64,000 bases of DNA from Spinacia oleracea (GCF_020520425.1 NC_079490.1:4278001-4342000), one strand, 5' to 3'; positions 11,845 through 30,403 are shown, counted from the first letter of the stretch. The notes: generated by a model not told the origin, from the sequence alone. Numbers and translations: made by a program.

Positions 11845-11879
<35 letters not shown>
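11823..11879. repeat. (ATA)n array, left of LINE-like segment
   Basis: Imperfect AAT/ATA trinucleotide repeats immediately precede the open frame of the LINE-like segment. Confidence 0.85.
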
Positions 11880-13067
11880 CATCTTTTCGAAGCGGCCCAA
11901 TCTTTTGATGTGGCTCTTCGGGCTTCTTTAGAGCGTATCGTGACTGCTTCGGGACCTGGGTTCGGTGACTGGCAATGGCGTCTTGCCACCTTGCCTTATT
12001 CTTATGGAGGATTGGGTGTTTATTCAGCTGGTAATGTTCGGCATTATGCTTTTCTTGCATCCCGTTTGCAGTCTTCCGGTTTGCAGGATTCGCTTCTTCG
12101 GCTTTCAGGTGTTGATGGTCCGGGACCGGCCTTTGATGATGCTCTTGGTCTTTTCAATAGGACCGTGGAGACCGACCTTATGAGTAGCCCTAGTGAGATC
12201 GCTGCCCCCACACTCATGAAGAAATTGGCAGACATATATTTCACGAAGGTTACTGCTGATGCGGAATCCGCCTACTCCTTATCTTCACGTCTTGTTGCCC
12301 TATGGAAATCACAGCAGGGGGATCACTCCTCAGCTTGGTTGCGGGCAGTTCTCATCTCGGGTTTAGGCCAGACTATGAACGGTAATACTTATCGTTCGGT
12401 TCTTTGCTATCGGTTGGGCATTCCGTTGTTCTCTGATTCGACGCCGTGTTCTGCTTGCTCTCGGGTTTTCGATGGGGACATTTATGGGGATCATGCCGTG
12501 TCTTGTGCTGGGATTGTGGGTATCAAATATCGACATAATGTTGTTCGTGATACCCTTTTGGATATTTGCTATCGGTCGGGGATTTCTGCTCGCAAGGAGG
12601 TTGATGTTGGGCTGACTAGTGAGAGTGATTGAGCTCTTCGTCCTGCAGATATATTGCTTTATTCATGGGATGGCGGTCTGGATGTGTGTGTTGACTTGAC
12701 TGGGTCTTCCCCTATGACGCAATCTGGGTTGTCAGACTTCGTTCCGGGTCTGGTTGTGGCGGTTGCAGCGCAGCGGAAGCAGGATAAGTATGCGGCGCGT
12801 TGTAGGGCTTTGGGTTACGGTTTCTTTCCTTTTTCCTTCTCTTCCTTTGGGGAATTAGAGAAAGGGGTTGTTTCGTTGCTGAAGCGGGTCCAGACGTACT
12901 CCAGGGCTCAGGACATTGGGGCTCGGGCAGCTGCCCACATTTTCAGCAGGATCGGGTTCGCCATAGCTAGACGAGTGGGGGCCCAGATTGTATCTCGGCT
13001 CCCCTCCAACTTCTTGTAGTTCACTTGATCTTTGTAGCTTGTTAAGCTTGTAACGTTTTGGTGTTGA
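11880..13067 (+). mobile_element. 5'-truncated LINE-like segment, reverse transcriptase C-terminal region
   Basis: One frame runs from 11910 to 13019, interrupted by a TGA at 12630-12632. It contains GLGVYSAGNVRHYAFLAS, a Cys/His cluster of spacing C-x2-C-x11-H-x3-C (CSAC...GDHAVSC), and then RPADILLYSWDGG...CVDLTGSSP. I recall this arrangement from the region downstream of reverse transcriptase in plant non-LTR elements, where the last part resembles a nuclease-like fold. The segment is distinctly GC-richer than its flanks and is followed by an ATA array, as in RTE-type LINEs that end in short repeats. No endonuclease or polymerase domain is left. Alternatively it is a host gene fragment captured by a transposon. 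The family assignment is tentative. Confidence 0.5.
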
Positions 13068-13068
13068 C

Positions 13069-13132
<64 letters not shown>

Positions 13133-13150
13133 TAATAATAATTGAAATAA
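13068..13150. repeat. (ATA)n array, right of LINE-like segment
   Basis: More than 20 ATA/AAT units directly follow the end of the LINE-like frame and may represent its 3' tail. Confidence 0.9.
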
Positions 13151-13242
13151 TAATAATAATAGTAATTGAAATTTTAAAATTAATTTTTTTGGGTTTTAAA
13201 CGATTAAAAATTAAATCATTTAAAAAAAAAAACACAATGCCG

Positions 13243-13390
13243 CCCAAAAGAGGCGGCCAAAACCATGGTTCAACCGGCCACCATTAGCGGCGGCGACCAT
13301 GGCCAAGTCGCGCATCTTGCGCGGCTTAGCCATGGTCGCCGCCGCCAATCGTGGCCGGCTGCACCATGGTTTCGACCGCCTCTTTTGGGC
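13243..13390. repeat. GC-rich hairpin 1 (foldback)
   Basis: The outer ends GCCCAAAAGAGGCGG and CCGCCTCTTTTGGGC are exact inverses. The arms pair nearly all the way to a loop near 13312-13317, through CCATGGTT, GGCCGG and GGCGGCGACCATGGC blocks. Both strands carry open frames only because the sequence is GC-rich and stop-poor. Confidence 0.85.
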
Positions 13391-13479
13391 TGCAGTTATT
13401 CTTAATGAAAACATTGACCACGCTGCACCTCCCTTGCGTAGGGCCGACCGGCAGCCACATCCCAACTCCGAAAAAAAGA

Positions 13480-13572
13480 GGTGCCGCCCAGAATTGGCTG
13501 CCCCGACCATGACTAAGCCGCTTTTTCTGGGTGGTATAGCCATGGTCGGGGCCGCCAATTCTGGACGGCACC
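13480..13572. repeat. GC-rich hairpin 2, related to hairpin 1
   Basis: The arms GGTGCCGCCCAGAATTGGC and GCCAATTCTGGACGGCACC are near-perfect inverses enclosing GACCATG and CATGGTC blocks. The stem wording (TAGCCATGGTCG..GCCGCCAAT) matches hairpin 1, so the two are diverged copies of one foldback sequence. Confidence 0.85.
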
Positions 13573-14246
13573 CATATTTAACAAAAAAAAAAAATGAACG
13601 TACCTGACAGGGTGGGTGGAGCGGCAGCGACGCAAGGGTGGCAGGGGCACAACGGCAAGGAAGGTGAAGGTGTTTGGGTGCAGAGGCATGGGACAACTGC
13701 GAGGGTGAAGGAGTATGGATGTAGAGGCGGGGGGTCAGCTGCGGGGGCGATTTTCGGCGAGGTTGCAATGGGTGGTATGGACAAGGTGTTTATGGGTCAA
13801 GGAAGCGGCGACCGCAGGTGGGGGAGCAGCAAACGCTTGCCGAAATTTGGCCGGTAATTTTGACAGTAACAGTGGTGCAACAGGGAAGGGGAAGGGGAAG
13901 AGAGGGAGGGGTATAATTGTCCTTTCACCATAAATACGCGGACATTTTTAACGAACGAGGACGTCGATTAAAAACCCCCAATAACAATTCATTGTTATTC
14001 ACGTAATAATGCGGGACATTGCCCGAACCGAATACTAGTTTTAAGTTATCAAAATGAAAAAGCTATCTCAAACACCCTTCCTTTGGTTAGCCTAACTCGA
14101 AGAGTGAGTAATATACACCGAACCTAGAAGAAGAAGAAGTCTCTTCACTCTTCAGCCACAAAAACCCTCCGCAAACCCCCCATTTCCCTCCCTCCTCGTT
14201 GCAGCACGACAGTCGACACCATCTCTTTCTCTCTCCTCCTTCAACA
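13573..14246 (+). other. Upstream region of the acyl carrier protein gene
   Basis: 13594-13860 is GC-rich, purine-biased and of unknown origin. It has stop-poor frames but no recognisable protein. 14090-14246 is pyrimidine-rich (CTCTTCACTC, CTCTTTCTCTCTCCTCC) and probably holds the promoter-proximal part and 5' leader of the downstream gene. Confidence 0.4.
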
Positions 14247-17200
14247 ATGGCGGCTGTTCGCTCTGCAATTCTGAAATACATGAGGGTGCCAGTAGCCCAA
14301 AACACTTACTCTCCATCTTCGATTTCATCTTCCATCAACTCCTTCTTCTCTCGCCGCAACTTTTCCGATGAGGTCCGAGGTTCCTTCCTCGACAAGTCCG
14401 AGGTTTCTGATCGCGTCATTACCGTTGTCAAGAACTTCCAGAAAGTTGACCCTTCCAAGGTTTGAGGCTTTGATCTCCATTTTTTCCGATTATTTGATTT
14501 TGAAATGTCGATAAATTGCGTATTTAGTTTCGTAAATTGGTAGAAGTTTCTTGCTACGAGTCGACATTTTAGGGTTCTTTTGTCTGATTTCCTTACAAGC
14601 GTTAATTGTTGATTCATTGAATTTAGAATAATTAACTTAGGGTTTTTAAATAACTGCTATGCCGGAGGGGCACCTCCGATTTGTTGTTGATTTTGGAGAA
14701 GATTGAGTTAGAGATCTTATCCAAATGTATCCATCTTAAGGGATTGATGAGGTGATTTTGTTGGTGGATACTGAAATGGGATTTTCGTTGTCCAATTATA
14801 ATAATAAGAATCGGGATCAGTTTCGATTATCGGTATGAAATTGAACAGGTGTTACAGACTTACAGGTCTATATATATTTTGATGCTTGTTCGTTTGAATT
14901 CAAGGGGGATTTGAAGAAGAAGGATTGTTCTGTAGGATGTTTTTATTGTAAGTGGAATAGGAGGGCAAAACATTAGCTTACTTGACTTATTTTGTGTTCT
15001 TTAAGGGAAGTACAGCCCTGGGAATAATAATGGACATAAATGTATGAGTCCGAAATTTTCTGCTAGCTAGTGACTGGTTGTGTATGTTTGCATTCATAAG
15101 TTGTGTGATATAAAGTCTTTCCCGCTCTGCAAGTCAACAGGGTAGTGTGAGAAATTGGATTTGGGATGTACATATTTTTTTCTGTGATTTTTAAACATGA
15201 TTCCTGATGTCTTACTCTTTGCATAGGACCAGCATCCGTAGATTCGGCTTCTTTCCTTGTATTTACTGCTGTTTGGAACTGCTTTGTTTATTTTCTGTAT
15301 TTTGGCTTAGGAGTGTATTTTATCATTATCTTTCAATAAATGTATTCAAAGTATATGTCCTCAAACGATAGTAGAAGTTGGCCCTGAACTGTTTTGTTGG
15401 TAAGTATGCTTCATGGATGGCATATTGCTTTCTTTTTTAACGTTTTTTTATGCTTAACCAAACCTTGGAGACCAGAGTAGCTATTTGTGTATTGTGGATG
15501 CATGTGTTTTGTACCTGGTGATATTTGGTGGCCCTTTATCCAAATGATCATGAGAAGTTCAGTTTTAGTCTACAACTAACATGAATATTTCTTATTCTGT
15601 CCCACAATGACTGCCCTATTTCACTCTTCACCAATGGTAGAGAATATAATTTATAAGCGGAGTTGAATGATATGGAATAGTGTTTTAGCACTGTAGGAAC
15701 TAGGAAAAATGATAGGAGGAATAGAGACTTCAAAGGTGAAGGTAAGCAGGGAAACTCTACTTACAGTTGTCCGAAATTAAGGCTCTTCATGAATGAATTT
15801 CATGTCTTGTGATTTTACTCTTGTCATTACTAGTAAAATGGGAGAGGTCTTTCTTCTGTTTGGGAAGGAGGTGCAATTTGTGGCCGTTTTGGGATGAAGT
15901 GAAAAGTGCTTATGATTACGCCTGACAGCTAAACAGATTAGTGAAATGGGATAAACCTAAGATAGAAACGGGAATGTCATTTTGGGCCGAAGGATGTGGT
16001 TATTTTATATTTAATCCTTTTTTTCTTCCCTGTTTTTAACGGGATATGGGATTGAATTTAAGTTCTTGTATAGAAACTTTTACATGCTCCCTTTGTGACG
16101 CAAATCAACCAACTTGTCAAGCTAGTTTGGCATGTTGTGAAAGTCTAGCGCACTTGTAGTAGCAGATACTCACCAAGAAACATCCATCTGGGTCTAGAAA
16201 ATATTTGCTTTCACTCTTCTTCTCTTTGTTCTTTGCGCCTTCAGCATGTTTATCTGATTCGTATAGAAATATGGGAAAGCATATAGGGGGACTTGATCAT
16301 ACAGGTGGGAAATGCTTTTGATTATTCTTAGTGAGAAAGAGAATATATCTTAGGCGTCGGAGATTTGTGTAAGTAAATATGCTTCACACATCATTTATGC
16401 TATCTCCCTTTTTCATCAATTACTCTCTACCTTTGACAGCAACGGATTCCCTACCTATCCTCCTTAGTTTGCGTCTTCATTCTCTCTCCTTTTAGTCCCC
16501 CTCTCCCAAATAGCTACCCTTGACAACAAACATCGATAATACTTGCGTACTGTTGTGAAGCTTCCTCCTTCGTATGCTGGTGCCTCCATCTGAAAATCTC
16601 AGGCTCAATAAGTCATCCAACTGAAGCGAGAGGAAATGCTTCATGCCCTGCTGCCAGGTGTTTTCGCCTAGAGTGCCACCACTTCCCTTGTGCAGCGAGT
16701 ACGGGTATGTGTATGTGTTGTGAGTTATGTCTGCTAGTGTTGCTGAGTGCCTGGTCTGTGGGTCGGCGGGCCTCAAAAATCAGAGAGCATATTAGAAAGT
16801 TGGGGGGGGGGGGATCAGTAAAAGTCCCAAACTTTGAAATGAGAGATTTAAAACAACAGTTAGAACTAAAATGCGAGTGTCCATGTAAAAATGTGCCCAC
16901 ACTCTTTTTTTCTTTAAAGAAACAAATAATGTTCTTTATCCATTTCTTTGTGTATCCGACATTTGAATACTTGTGTCAGCCATAAAACGGCACCGACATG
17001 CTGTTTTTACACAAAAGAAACAATGCTTGTCTGTAGATAGTATTTACTCGAGAAGAAGTGAATTTGTGCACGTTTTGGAACACCAAAAGAATTTTAGAGT
17101 ACATTGAAACTGCATAAGATCTTTACTGGATTCGGTGAGAGGTGAGGAGATCGGCAGTTAGGAGTATTAAACGCGAACAACTAAGTATTGAATGAATCAC

Positions 17201-17621
17201 ATGCTCAATCTTTTAGATGCACATGTTGCTCTAGAAAGGAGCAAATAATTCCTCACTTATCTGCTTCTTCCTTTTATTTCCGCATGTTCAATCTTTTAGT
17301 TGGCTATACTTGCAATTTATCCTGCAATAATGAAATGCCTTCTTGTTACGTTCTATTTTACTTTAATACTTACAGTCTCTGTGTCCATAACTGTGTTTCT
17401 GAGGTTCCGTGTATTTTATTGCTTATACTTATTTATATCCGCAGGTTACTCCCAATGCACACTTCCAAAATGATCTCGGACTTGACAGTTTGGACGCTGT
17501 TGAAATTGTGATGGCTCTTGAAGAAGAATTCCGCTTTGAGATTCCAGACAACGAAGCAGACAAGATCAACTCCATCAGTATGGCAGTTGACTTCATTGCA
17601 TCTCACCCTCAGGCAAAATAG
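14247..17621 (+). CDS. mtACP: Mitochondrial acyl carrier protein
   Basis: Two exons, 14247-14459 and 17445-17621, give 129 residues around one intron of about 3 kb. It is the carrier that holds growing acyl chains in mitochondrial type II fatty acid synthesis, feeding octanoate to lipoic acid, and it is also associated with complex I. Residues 1-45 are Ser/Arg-rich with no acidic cluster, as in a mitochondrial presequence ([16 protein letters not shown]...FFSRRNFS). The phosphopantetheine attachment site is the DSL motif with Ser86 ([11 protein letters not shown]), followed by the acidic helix [14 protein letters not shown] typical of ACPs. The start is the first ATG after a pyrimidine-rich leader and gives the expected presequence. 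The mature part resembles the plant mtACP1/2 type more than plastid ACPs. The isoform number is not certain. Confidence 0.93.
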
Positions 17622-18260
17622 ATAAGAGAGTTTAAGGGCCCCATTCACTATGCTCTCTAGTTTCAGATGAATATTGCTTTAGAAGACATAATTAGGGCTG
17701 TTTCTTTTGCACGTTTAGACTATTTTCCGTGCTTGTCATATACCCTCTTGAACAACCTTGAGGAATTGAGGTGGTCTTTACCCCCTTTGTCCAATTACAT
17801 TGTTGTTGCATTTTAAGTGTGTGATTCTTGTATTTGGAGACCATTTTTGCTGAGGCTGGTGTTACAACAGTATCACGCCGCCTAAGAGAGTTGAGAATAA
17901 TTACTGTATATCTTTAACAAGATTGTAATCGACTTTTCGATCACATTTTTTTTCTGTTTATGACTGTGTTTTATGTTTTAGCAAAATGCAGCAGCTAATA
18001 GTTTGTGATCTGGTGAAGTGGTGGTCCATTCACACTTTGTTTGGCACCAACTTTGAATTTTCCTTATCAGAAATGCCGTGTTGCTTGCTTTTCGCCATTG
18101 TTTTAATGGGAAGACTTTGAAGTAGACTTGGAATATGTCACATTCCTAAAAAAGTCGTCTCAAAGTCTATGCCCTTGCATTTTATGCCAAATTACAGGAA
18201 TGCTGAATATTTGTGGCCTGTAATAGTGGGCCGGTATATGGGGTTGTTTTTTTGTGGGAA

Positions 18261-18350
18261 CTGATTTTGGCACACCATTTTGTTGATTTTGGCACACCTC
18301 TATGTGAGTGAGTAGAGCACGGTTTCCCGTGCCGTGCTCTCAGAGCGCGA
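18261..18350. mobile_element. Half copy of TTGATTTTGGCACAC element
   Basis: It contains two TGATTTTGGCACACC words followed by GTGAGTAGAGCACGG, the same order as the left half of the foldback element at 18728-18819. The matching right end is missing. Confidence 0.5.
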
Positions 18351-18727
18351 TTACTTTCCTTTTTGTGGTGTTTTCTCTGAGGGAATTTTGATGCTTGTGA
18401 TGGGTTATTTCGCTCTTCTTTCTTCACCTTTTTAAAAACAAGTTTTAGGAATTCAGCGGTCAAGTTGCTGTTCACATAAGTTCAAATAATTTTACAAGAA
18501 AGATCATGCAAATTCTTCGAACTTCCCCCCCCCCCCCCCCAAAATTTCCCAGAATCTTTACGTCGTTCATCTATAAGTCGTTCACTACATAGGAATATAT
18601 TAATGTTGACTATGTTTGTTGCCTAGAGATATCACATACCGTATGTCGAACTTCTATAACACTCTTGTGTCTTGACATATGCACCCTCGTTCTGAAGCCA
18701 TAATGCTCGATAATGTAACGTCATAAG

Positions 18728-18819
18728 TTGATTTTGGCACACTGCTTAATTGATTTTGGCACACCACATGTGAGTAGAGCATTTTTTTTATGCTCTCACA
18801 AAGGGTGTGCCAAAATCAA
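18728..18819. mobile_element. 92-bp foldback element with TTGATTTTGGCACAC ends
   Basis: The ends TTGATTTTGGCACAC and GTGTGCCAAAATCAA are perfect 15-bp inverted repeats. An internal second copy of the left word lies at about 18751, and the inner arms GAGTAGAGCAT and ATGCTCTC also pair. No duplication at the flanks is evident. Confidence 0.65.
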
Positions 18820-19218
18820 TTTAGCGTCAAATACAAACACCTACCATGCAAAACAAAGTGTTGTTTCAACTTCTTAAGAACAAGTTGAGCACAAATTTGA
18901 GTGTAAAATGTGTCTGAAGGAAAAGTCACACCTCCACCACCTTGACCAAGTATGTGAATACTACAACTTGAAAGAAACTCAAAGACCCTACAATATGTGG
19001 AGATACAATCCCATTGGCTACTACACTGTCTATTCTCAATTCTTATTGGTCAGTTTCCTAAATAGTTTAGGACCCTACAGAAAAAAGAAGGCCAAATGGC
19101 AAGACTGTAAATACAAGCCAATTTTTGGCCATTTTTGTACTTCATTTCATATAACTAGTTATTCTTGCTGCTACACCAAAAGCAGCAGCGCAGCAGCAGC
19201 AGTAGCAGTACTAGGCTG

Positions 19219-25107
<5,889 letters not shown>

Positions 25108-25463
25108 GGGCTCTTCAAGAATTACTCACATAGTATATCTCTATCGATGAGAATGAGAATGCAGTTTTGTTCCGACTCCTCGTAGCTGTCGTTCTTCCTG
25201 TCAAAGGCAGATGCATTATTTCCAGTTCTATAGAAACATTTATGGATTTTGAGTAGAAGGAAAGTTTCCTCATTATGTAGAGTCATAGATACTGCATATA
25301 GTGTAAGATCAAAAGAAATGTATTTCTGAGTTCATACGAAATTGAAAATCTTAAGAATCTCATGAAACTGCAAATTCATAGTACCAATTACAAACTACCT
25401 CGAGTATCTCCCCTTCCGGATGAAGAGTGAATTCCAGAACCCGGATGTGGAAGGCCAGTCATG

Positions 25464-25731
25464 TAGACCTGATCATCATGAGCCCAGCACGAAATAGCGG
25501 GTTTTGGGCAAAAAATTTAGCCCCGACCAGGGACGATTTTTTAAATTTTTGGGCAGATTTTGGACAACTCAAACTTGCATGAGCTATAAATTTGGACTAG
25601 CCCGAAAGCCCGCTATGTATGGCCCGAAATAACAGGCTTTGGGCATAAATTTTCGACCCGACACAATGGGTAGAATTTTTAAGTCAAGGCCCGGCCCGAA
25701 CCTGGCCTTGCCCGCAATTTGATCAGGTCTA
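25464..25731. mobile_element. GC-rich hAT-like MITE, family A, perfect 12-bp ends
   Basis: TAGACCTGATCA and TGATCAGGTCTA are perfect inverted ends of a 268-bp element just downstream of CRT3. The flanks do not show a clean duplication. It is the best reference copy for the terminal sequence of the family. Confidence 0.8.
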
Positions 25732-27179
25732 GGCCAATTGTCCTACGACTACTGCCAACTGAGCCAACCACACTCTTAAGATGTAAATAAATCCGCATAA
25801 TATTGCGAAAAAATGGACATGAAAAAGCAAACAAAATTCATTAACTAAAAAATTGTGAAGTAACAAGTTTCAAATGGGTACAAGTTACAAAGTCAAGTGC
25901 TAAAATTGGAACCTAAAGTCATAACCAAAACATAAGCATTATCTAGGGTTTGAGACATATTTTTATACTTCCAACTGCACAAAGTAATTCAAATCTCTAA
26001 ATGCCTCAGAAACCAGAAAATATGCCAGTGCTTCTCAGGAAATGACCACTCTTCCCATGAAAAAAATATCTAATATGGCTATACGCTTCAATGAAATTTG
26101 GAGCTCGATTACAAAAGTCCCCTGTTTTCATCAAGGAACCTGTTTAATGATCAGTTGCACCACATAAGCTCGTTACATCTGCAGAAGAACAACATAATTA
26201 CATTAGTACGGAGTAGTTATTAGTCTTATTACTTGCATAAAAGATGAAATGACGATATCCTGAGCCTAAATTTGGGTTCATAGGCCAGTAATAAACCAAG
26301 AAAACAACGACAACATCAGTACCAGTAAAATAGCGGAAAGGCAGTTGGACCAAATCCATTGCATATCTTGTTCATAAAACACATAAAGCTTGCATTTCAT
26401 AAATAGGGCCATGTTTGATTCAACTGATTTTCACTGAACTTCTTACCACCTGTTAAAACTGAGTTTTCTGATTAAACCAGATTTTTATTATTCAGAACGG
26501 GTTTTACTGATTAAAAGCGGTTTTTATTAAAACTACACTGATTAAAAGTTTAAATCTGACTTAAACTTTCCCTAACCTAATTTTAAAAGTTGAAAAGAAC
26601 AGAGCTCGTCTATGATAATACTGAAGGTCCCGCACAGTAGCATACAATACTGAAGGTGCCTAAAATAGCTAATTTAGGGCCATAGGCGAAATACTGGAAT
26701 GTTTAGACTGCAGATTATGGTAGGGTGACATCCATTATGATCCACACAGTGCAATTGTGCAAAATGTAAATATAATTGAAATAACAAACAAGTAGCTGTA
26801 TTCTTTTGTTGACCGAAAATGCAAATCTTGTATTATGGTTCATGATTCATATATAGGGCCTAAAAGTTAAAACTGAGTTTTCTGATTAAACAAGAATTTT
26901 ATAATCAGAACAGGTTTTCCTGATTAAAAGCGATTCTTATTGAAACTACACTGATTAAAAGTTTAAATCTGACCAAAAATGCAAATCATGCATTATGGTT
27001 CATGAACAAGTACGTGTACATGGAAGAATCACACAGACTAAACACATACACCCACTAAACCCCTTGCCACATGCTAAAACATCCCTGAAATAATGTACGG
27101 CCTAAGCTAATATGCGCGTAAACAAGATTAGGATTAAGATTTTAAGAACCTCCGGTAATCAGCAGTTCCCGAGAACAGA
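25732..27179. other. Intergenic between CRT3 and EMC10
   Basis: A convergent intergenic stretch that includes the 3' sides of both genes. It holds one MITE (about 26405-26607) and a partial second copy (26858-26972). Otherwise nothing was recognised. Confidence 0.5.
26405..26607. mobile_element. MITE with GGGCCATGTTTG-type end
   Basis: The left GGGCCATGTTTGATTCAACT and right AGTTGAAAAGAACAGAGCTC are imperfect inverted repeats. The interior has CTGATTAAAAG and CTGAGTTTTCTGATTAAAC words. The interior recurs at 26868-26972, which is therefore a second, incomplete copy. Confidence 0.55.
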
Positions 27180-30100
27180 CTATCGTCTTCGCACAGGTGC
27201 GGCTGGAGCCCTTGCAGGTTGCTGCCCTCCTGCTTGGCCAGCCTGCTCTTCAGGCACGTTCAAAGCTTGTGTCATACCATTCATAATCATCAGCCCTAGA
27301 GGGATTAAATACATCCACTGCAACAGAGAATCAAGGATATTTGGTCAAAAAATTGTTAAAAAAAATTAACCTAGAAGGAAGGCATATCTTTTTCAAATAA
27401 TCACTCACATATTTTGCCCAAAAGGATCTCTCTGGTTGATTCTTTAATTCAGACTCTGCCGTTTCCTCAGGTGTTTCTTCAATAAAAACAGGGGTTCTGT
27501 TGAATAAACACCAGCATTGAGTAGATGTGTTAGGCAGAGCAGTAAATACTAAGCAAAAAAGTAACAGACATTCATATATATGCAGCAGTTTGCTCCAGCG
27601 GTAATTATTTGGATCAAAGATAATCCTGATATGAAAACTTGCTAACAGTGTTGTAGTGTTATGTGGTCACTAGAGCAAAAATTGAACATAGAAAGGCATT
27701 AAGCATATACCTTGGTGCCAGCTCGCTGTATTTCAACACTGGGTACGAATTGAAAGACCATTTGGATGGCTGAAAATCAACAGCTAAATTTTAGTTTGTT
27801 GTCAAAAACGCAATTGCATAGATATCACGACAAGTTGTGCTTGAGTGGATCCAAGCAACAGGGAAAGAAAAAGCTCAAGACATTTTTTATTTCTTTCTTA
27901 AAAAGGCAACTCATAACTCATAGTCAGAGAGCAATTCCTACAAAGGTATGTAAATGTATTCTTTATTTCTTTCTTAAAAAGAAAATCGCATAACTCATAG
28001 TCAGAGATCAACTCCTAGAGAGGCATGCGGAAAAAACGGCAACTTGCTACATTTGCAAGATTGGAAAGTGGAAATAAAATGCTCCTCTTAGAATTAAAAT
28101 CCAGTAAACTAAGTTTCCATAAAGAGGTCAATGGAGACTGGAGATCACATGAATGAATGAAAGAGTGAGTCATGCCGCAAACAGGGAAAGGGGCAGAGTG
28201 GTTTCTTGTTAGTTAGCTTTCTTAGAACTCAAAATTTGGGGAAAAACATACAATGTCTGTTATCGTTGAATCTTACAGAAACCATCTATTCAGATCAGGA
28301 ACAGTCTAAAAAAGCCAGACTTACAATCGGAATTATAAATTAGCAAAAAGGATAAAAAGAAATAATTAACTTACCATTTTTAGCTGCCGAGGATATGGGC
28401 ATGCCCCAAGAGAACCATAGTTGACAGCCAAAATGTTAACACCTTCCTAAAAAATCAAATATAAGAGATACTCAATCTAATTATCCAAGGGTATAGACCA
28501 TGGAAAAATGACATAAAATAGACTAGTACAAGTCCTTCCATTGAGAAAGAGTGCAAATAATACAAGCTGGACTGGAAAAGTATACACAACACAGGCCCAC
28601 CAACAGAAACATTGCAAAATTAATCAGAAGCGGACTTTGATAACAGCATTAATATCACGTGATAAAGTTACCGGGGAAATAAGATAAACACATGTAGGTT
28701 AGTACCATATGTATGACAAAGTGTTCGTCCAAAGCCTCCCTCGCAAGACATCTCTGCATCAAAATAACAGGAGACTTAGCAAAGAAAGAAAAGCAATTGC
28801 ATGATAGTAAAAGCAAACCTTAAATGACGGACATTGTAGCTGAAATTGTTAAACTTTAATAATAATCACCGATGAAGAACAACAGAACTTACGAGACATA
28901 AGCAGGAATAGTAAAAACTAGAGATAAGTGCAGTAAAATAACATAGGCAACAAGCCAATGAGACACGGAAAAGGTAATCAAATCTGTTAATGATGGCCCT
29001 ATTTACAGGATGGAAACTTGCTAACATTTGTAATAGATGAACCAACAAAAAGTATCAATCATTCAAATGGCAATTAAGCCTAAAGTGAGATGTATAACGT
29101 CATTGCACAATCACATGAATTCATAACCAAACTCAAAGAAGAACGGTGTTACAAACAAAAGTAGGTCGATTTATTGACCACTCTCTTCAATTATGGTCAT
29201 TAGAGGCTAGAGCCAGCAGCCACTAGTACAAAAAGACATACAAGGGAATACAACAAGGAACTAACGTAATGCAGCTTACCGCCTTCACAGCTGAAACAGT
29301 ATAATTCCTTCCCGGAGGACTCAAGACATTGGATGGAAGTCTTATTTTATAGAAATCATCTGTTTGCAACAGCTCCTACATACATGAATAAATCAAACCA
29401 TAAGATAAACTGTCAAGAACATGAACAGCATATAACACGGGCTATATATCAATTTAACCTTGAATTGCTCCTTCTCTGGTTCTGTCAAGGCATTCCTCGA
29501 AAATCGCAATTTTGTAAGAGTCTGTCACCACCAAAATATCATGTCAAACATCCTTAGAGTTGCAAATTTTCTGATAATCAAACCAGTATGTTGTACTCTA
29601 TGCAATTCGATACATAGACCTTGCAATAACACTCCAGTTGCCCATTTCAATTTCAAGACACATACTTCGTATTGCTTAATGTTAATTGCATTGGTATTCT
29701 AAAATTATCAACTACGTTACAAAAACCAAAAGTGAAATAATTCTACATTGGTGTTCTACAGCAATTGTGAAACAACACTAAAAATTGTTAAAGTAGCAAA
29801 CATGGCGGAAATAAAGAAACTTGGTTATCTTAAAAAGAAAGAATCAAACTTGGATCTTAATGTTGATTGCAGACCTCAAAATTCCAGATTTATTCAGATG
29901 GAATCAATAAATCGCCCTTGCATTTGATCTGATTAAACCCTAAAATCCATAAAACCCTAAATTCGGAATCAATTTCCTACCCATAAGGTCAAATAAAACC
30001 TAGATTGCATCACAAACAAACCCCATAACAAATAATTCAGTTGGGATTGAAATTGAAATCGAAATTGAAATTATGAACTGACCTGACCACCATGAGACCA

Positions 30101-30403
30101 TGACTTAAGCCGGGCAGAAAAAGTCCCAGCATGTGAGAATTGGGAATCACCAAAAGCATGTTCAACAGTGAACTGCAGCTTTGTATCAATATCCGAATCC
30201 GACGATCTCCTCCTCGTGGTGGTGGTTGTAGTGGCGGTGGTTTGAGGTGACGATCGTGGGAGGTCAGATGATTGTTTCTTTGGAGCTCCTTCGAATTCGT
30301 CGTCGTCAAGGAGAAGCTCGTCGGATTGGAAGGAGATGGAGTGGGAAACGAGGAGAGAGAAAGTGAGGGTGATTAAGAGGAGGAGAGAGAGTGGAATCCT
30401 CAT
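27180..30403 (-). CDS. EMC10: ER membrane protein complex subunit 10
   Basis: Eight exons on the minus strand: 30403-30083, 29521-29459, 29375-29280, 28753-28706, 28446-28375, 27769-27711, 27496-27409 and 27317-27180. They sum to 885 bp, or 294 residues. The ER membrane complex inserts tail-anchored and multi-pass proteins, and EMC10 is a lumenal, single-anchor subunit. A signal peptide (MRIPLSLLLLITLTFSLLVS) is followed by an acidic and Ser/Thr-rich stretch. Then comes the beta-rich domain (LQFTVEHAFG...FSARLKSW, YKIRLPSN, GVNILAVNYGSLGACPYP) and a C-terminal SFWAKYWMYLIPLGLMIMNG anchor. This ending closely resembles the SFFAKYWMYIIP anchor I remember for human EMC10. The tail is Gln/Ala/Pro-rich and ends in RRR. 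The identification rests on family memory; the first exon is long and low-complexity, as expected for a poorly conserved N-terminus. Confidence 0.88.

Noticed and set aside
13220-13933. Several overlapping open frames on both strands
   Set aside because: They arise from GC-rich inverted repeats with few stops, mirror each other on the two strands and show no protein family.
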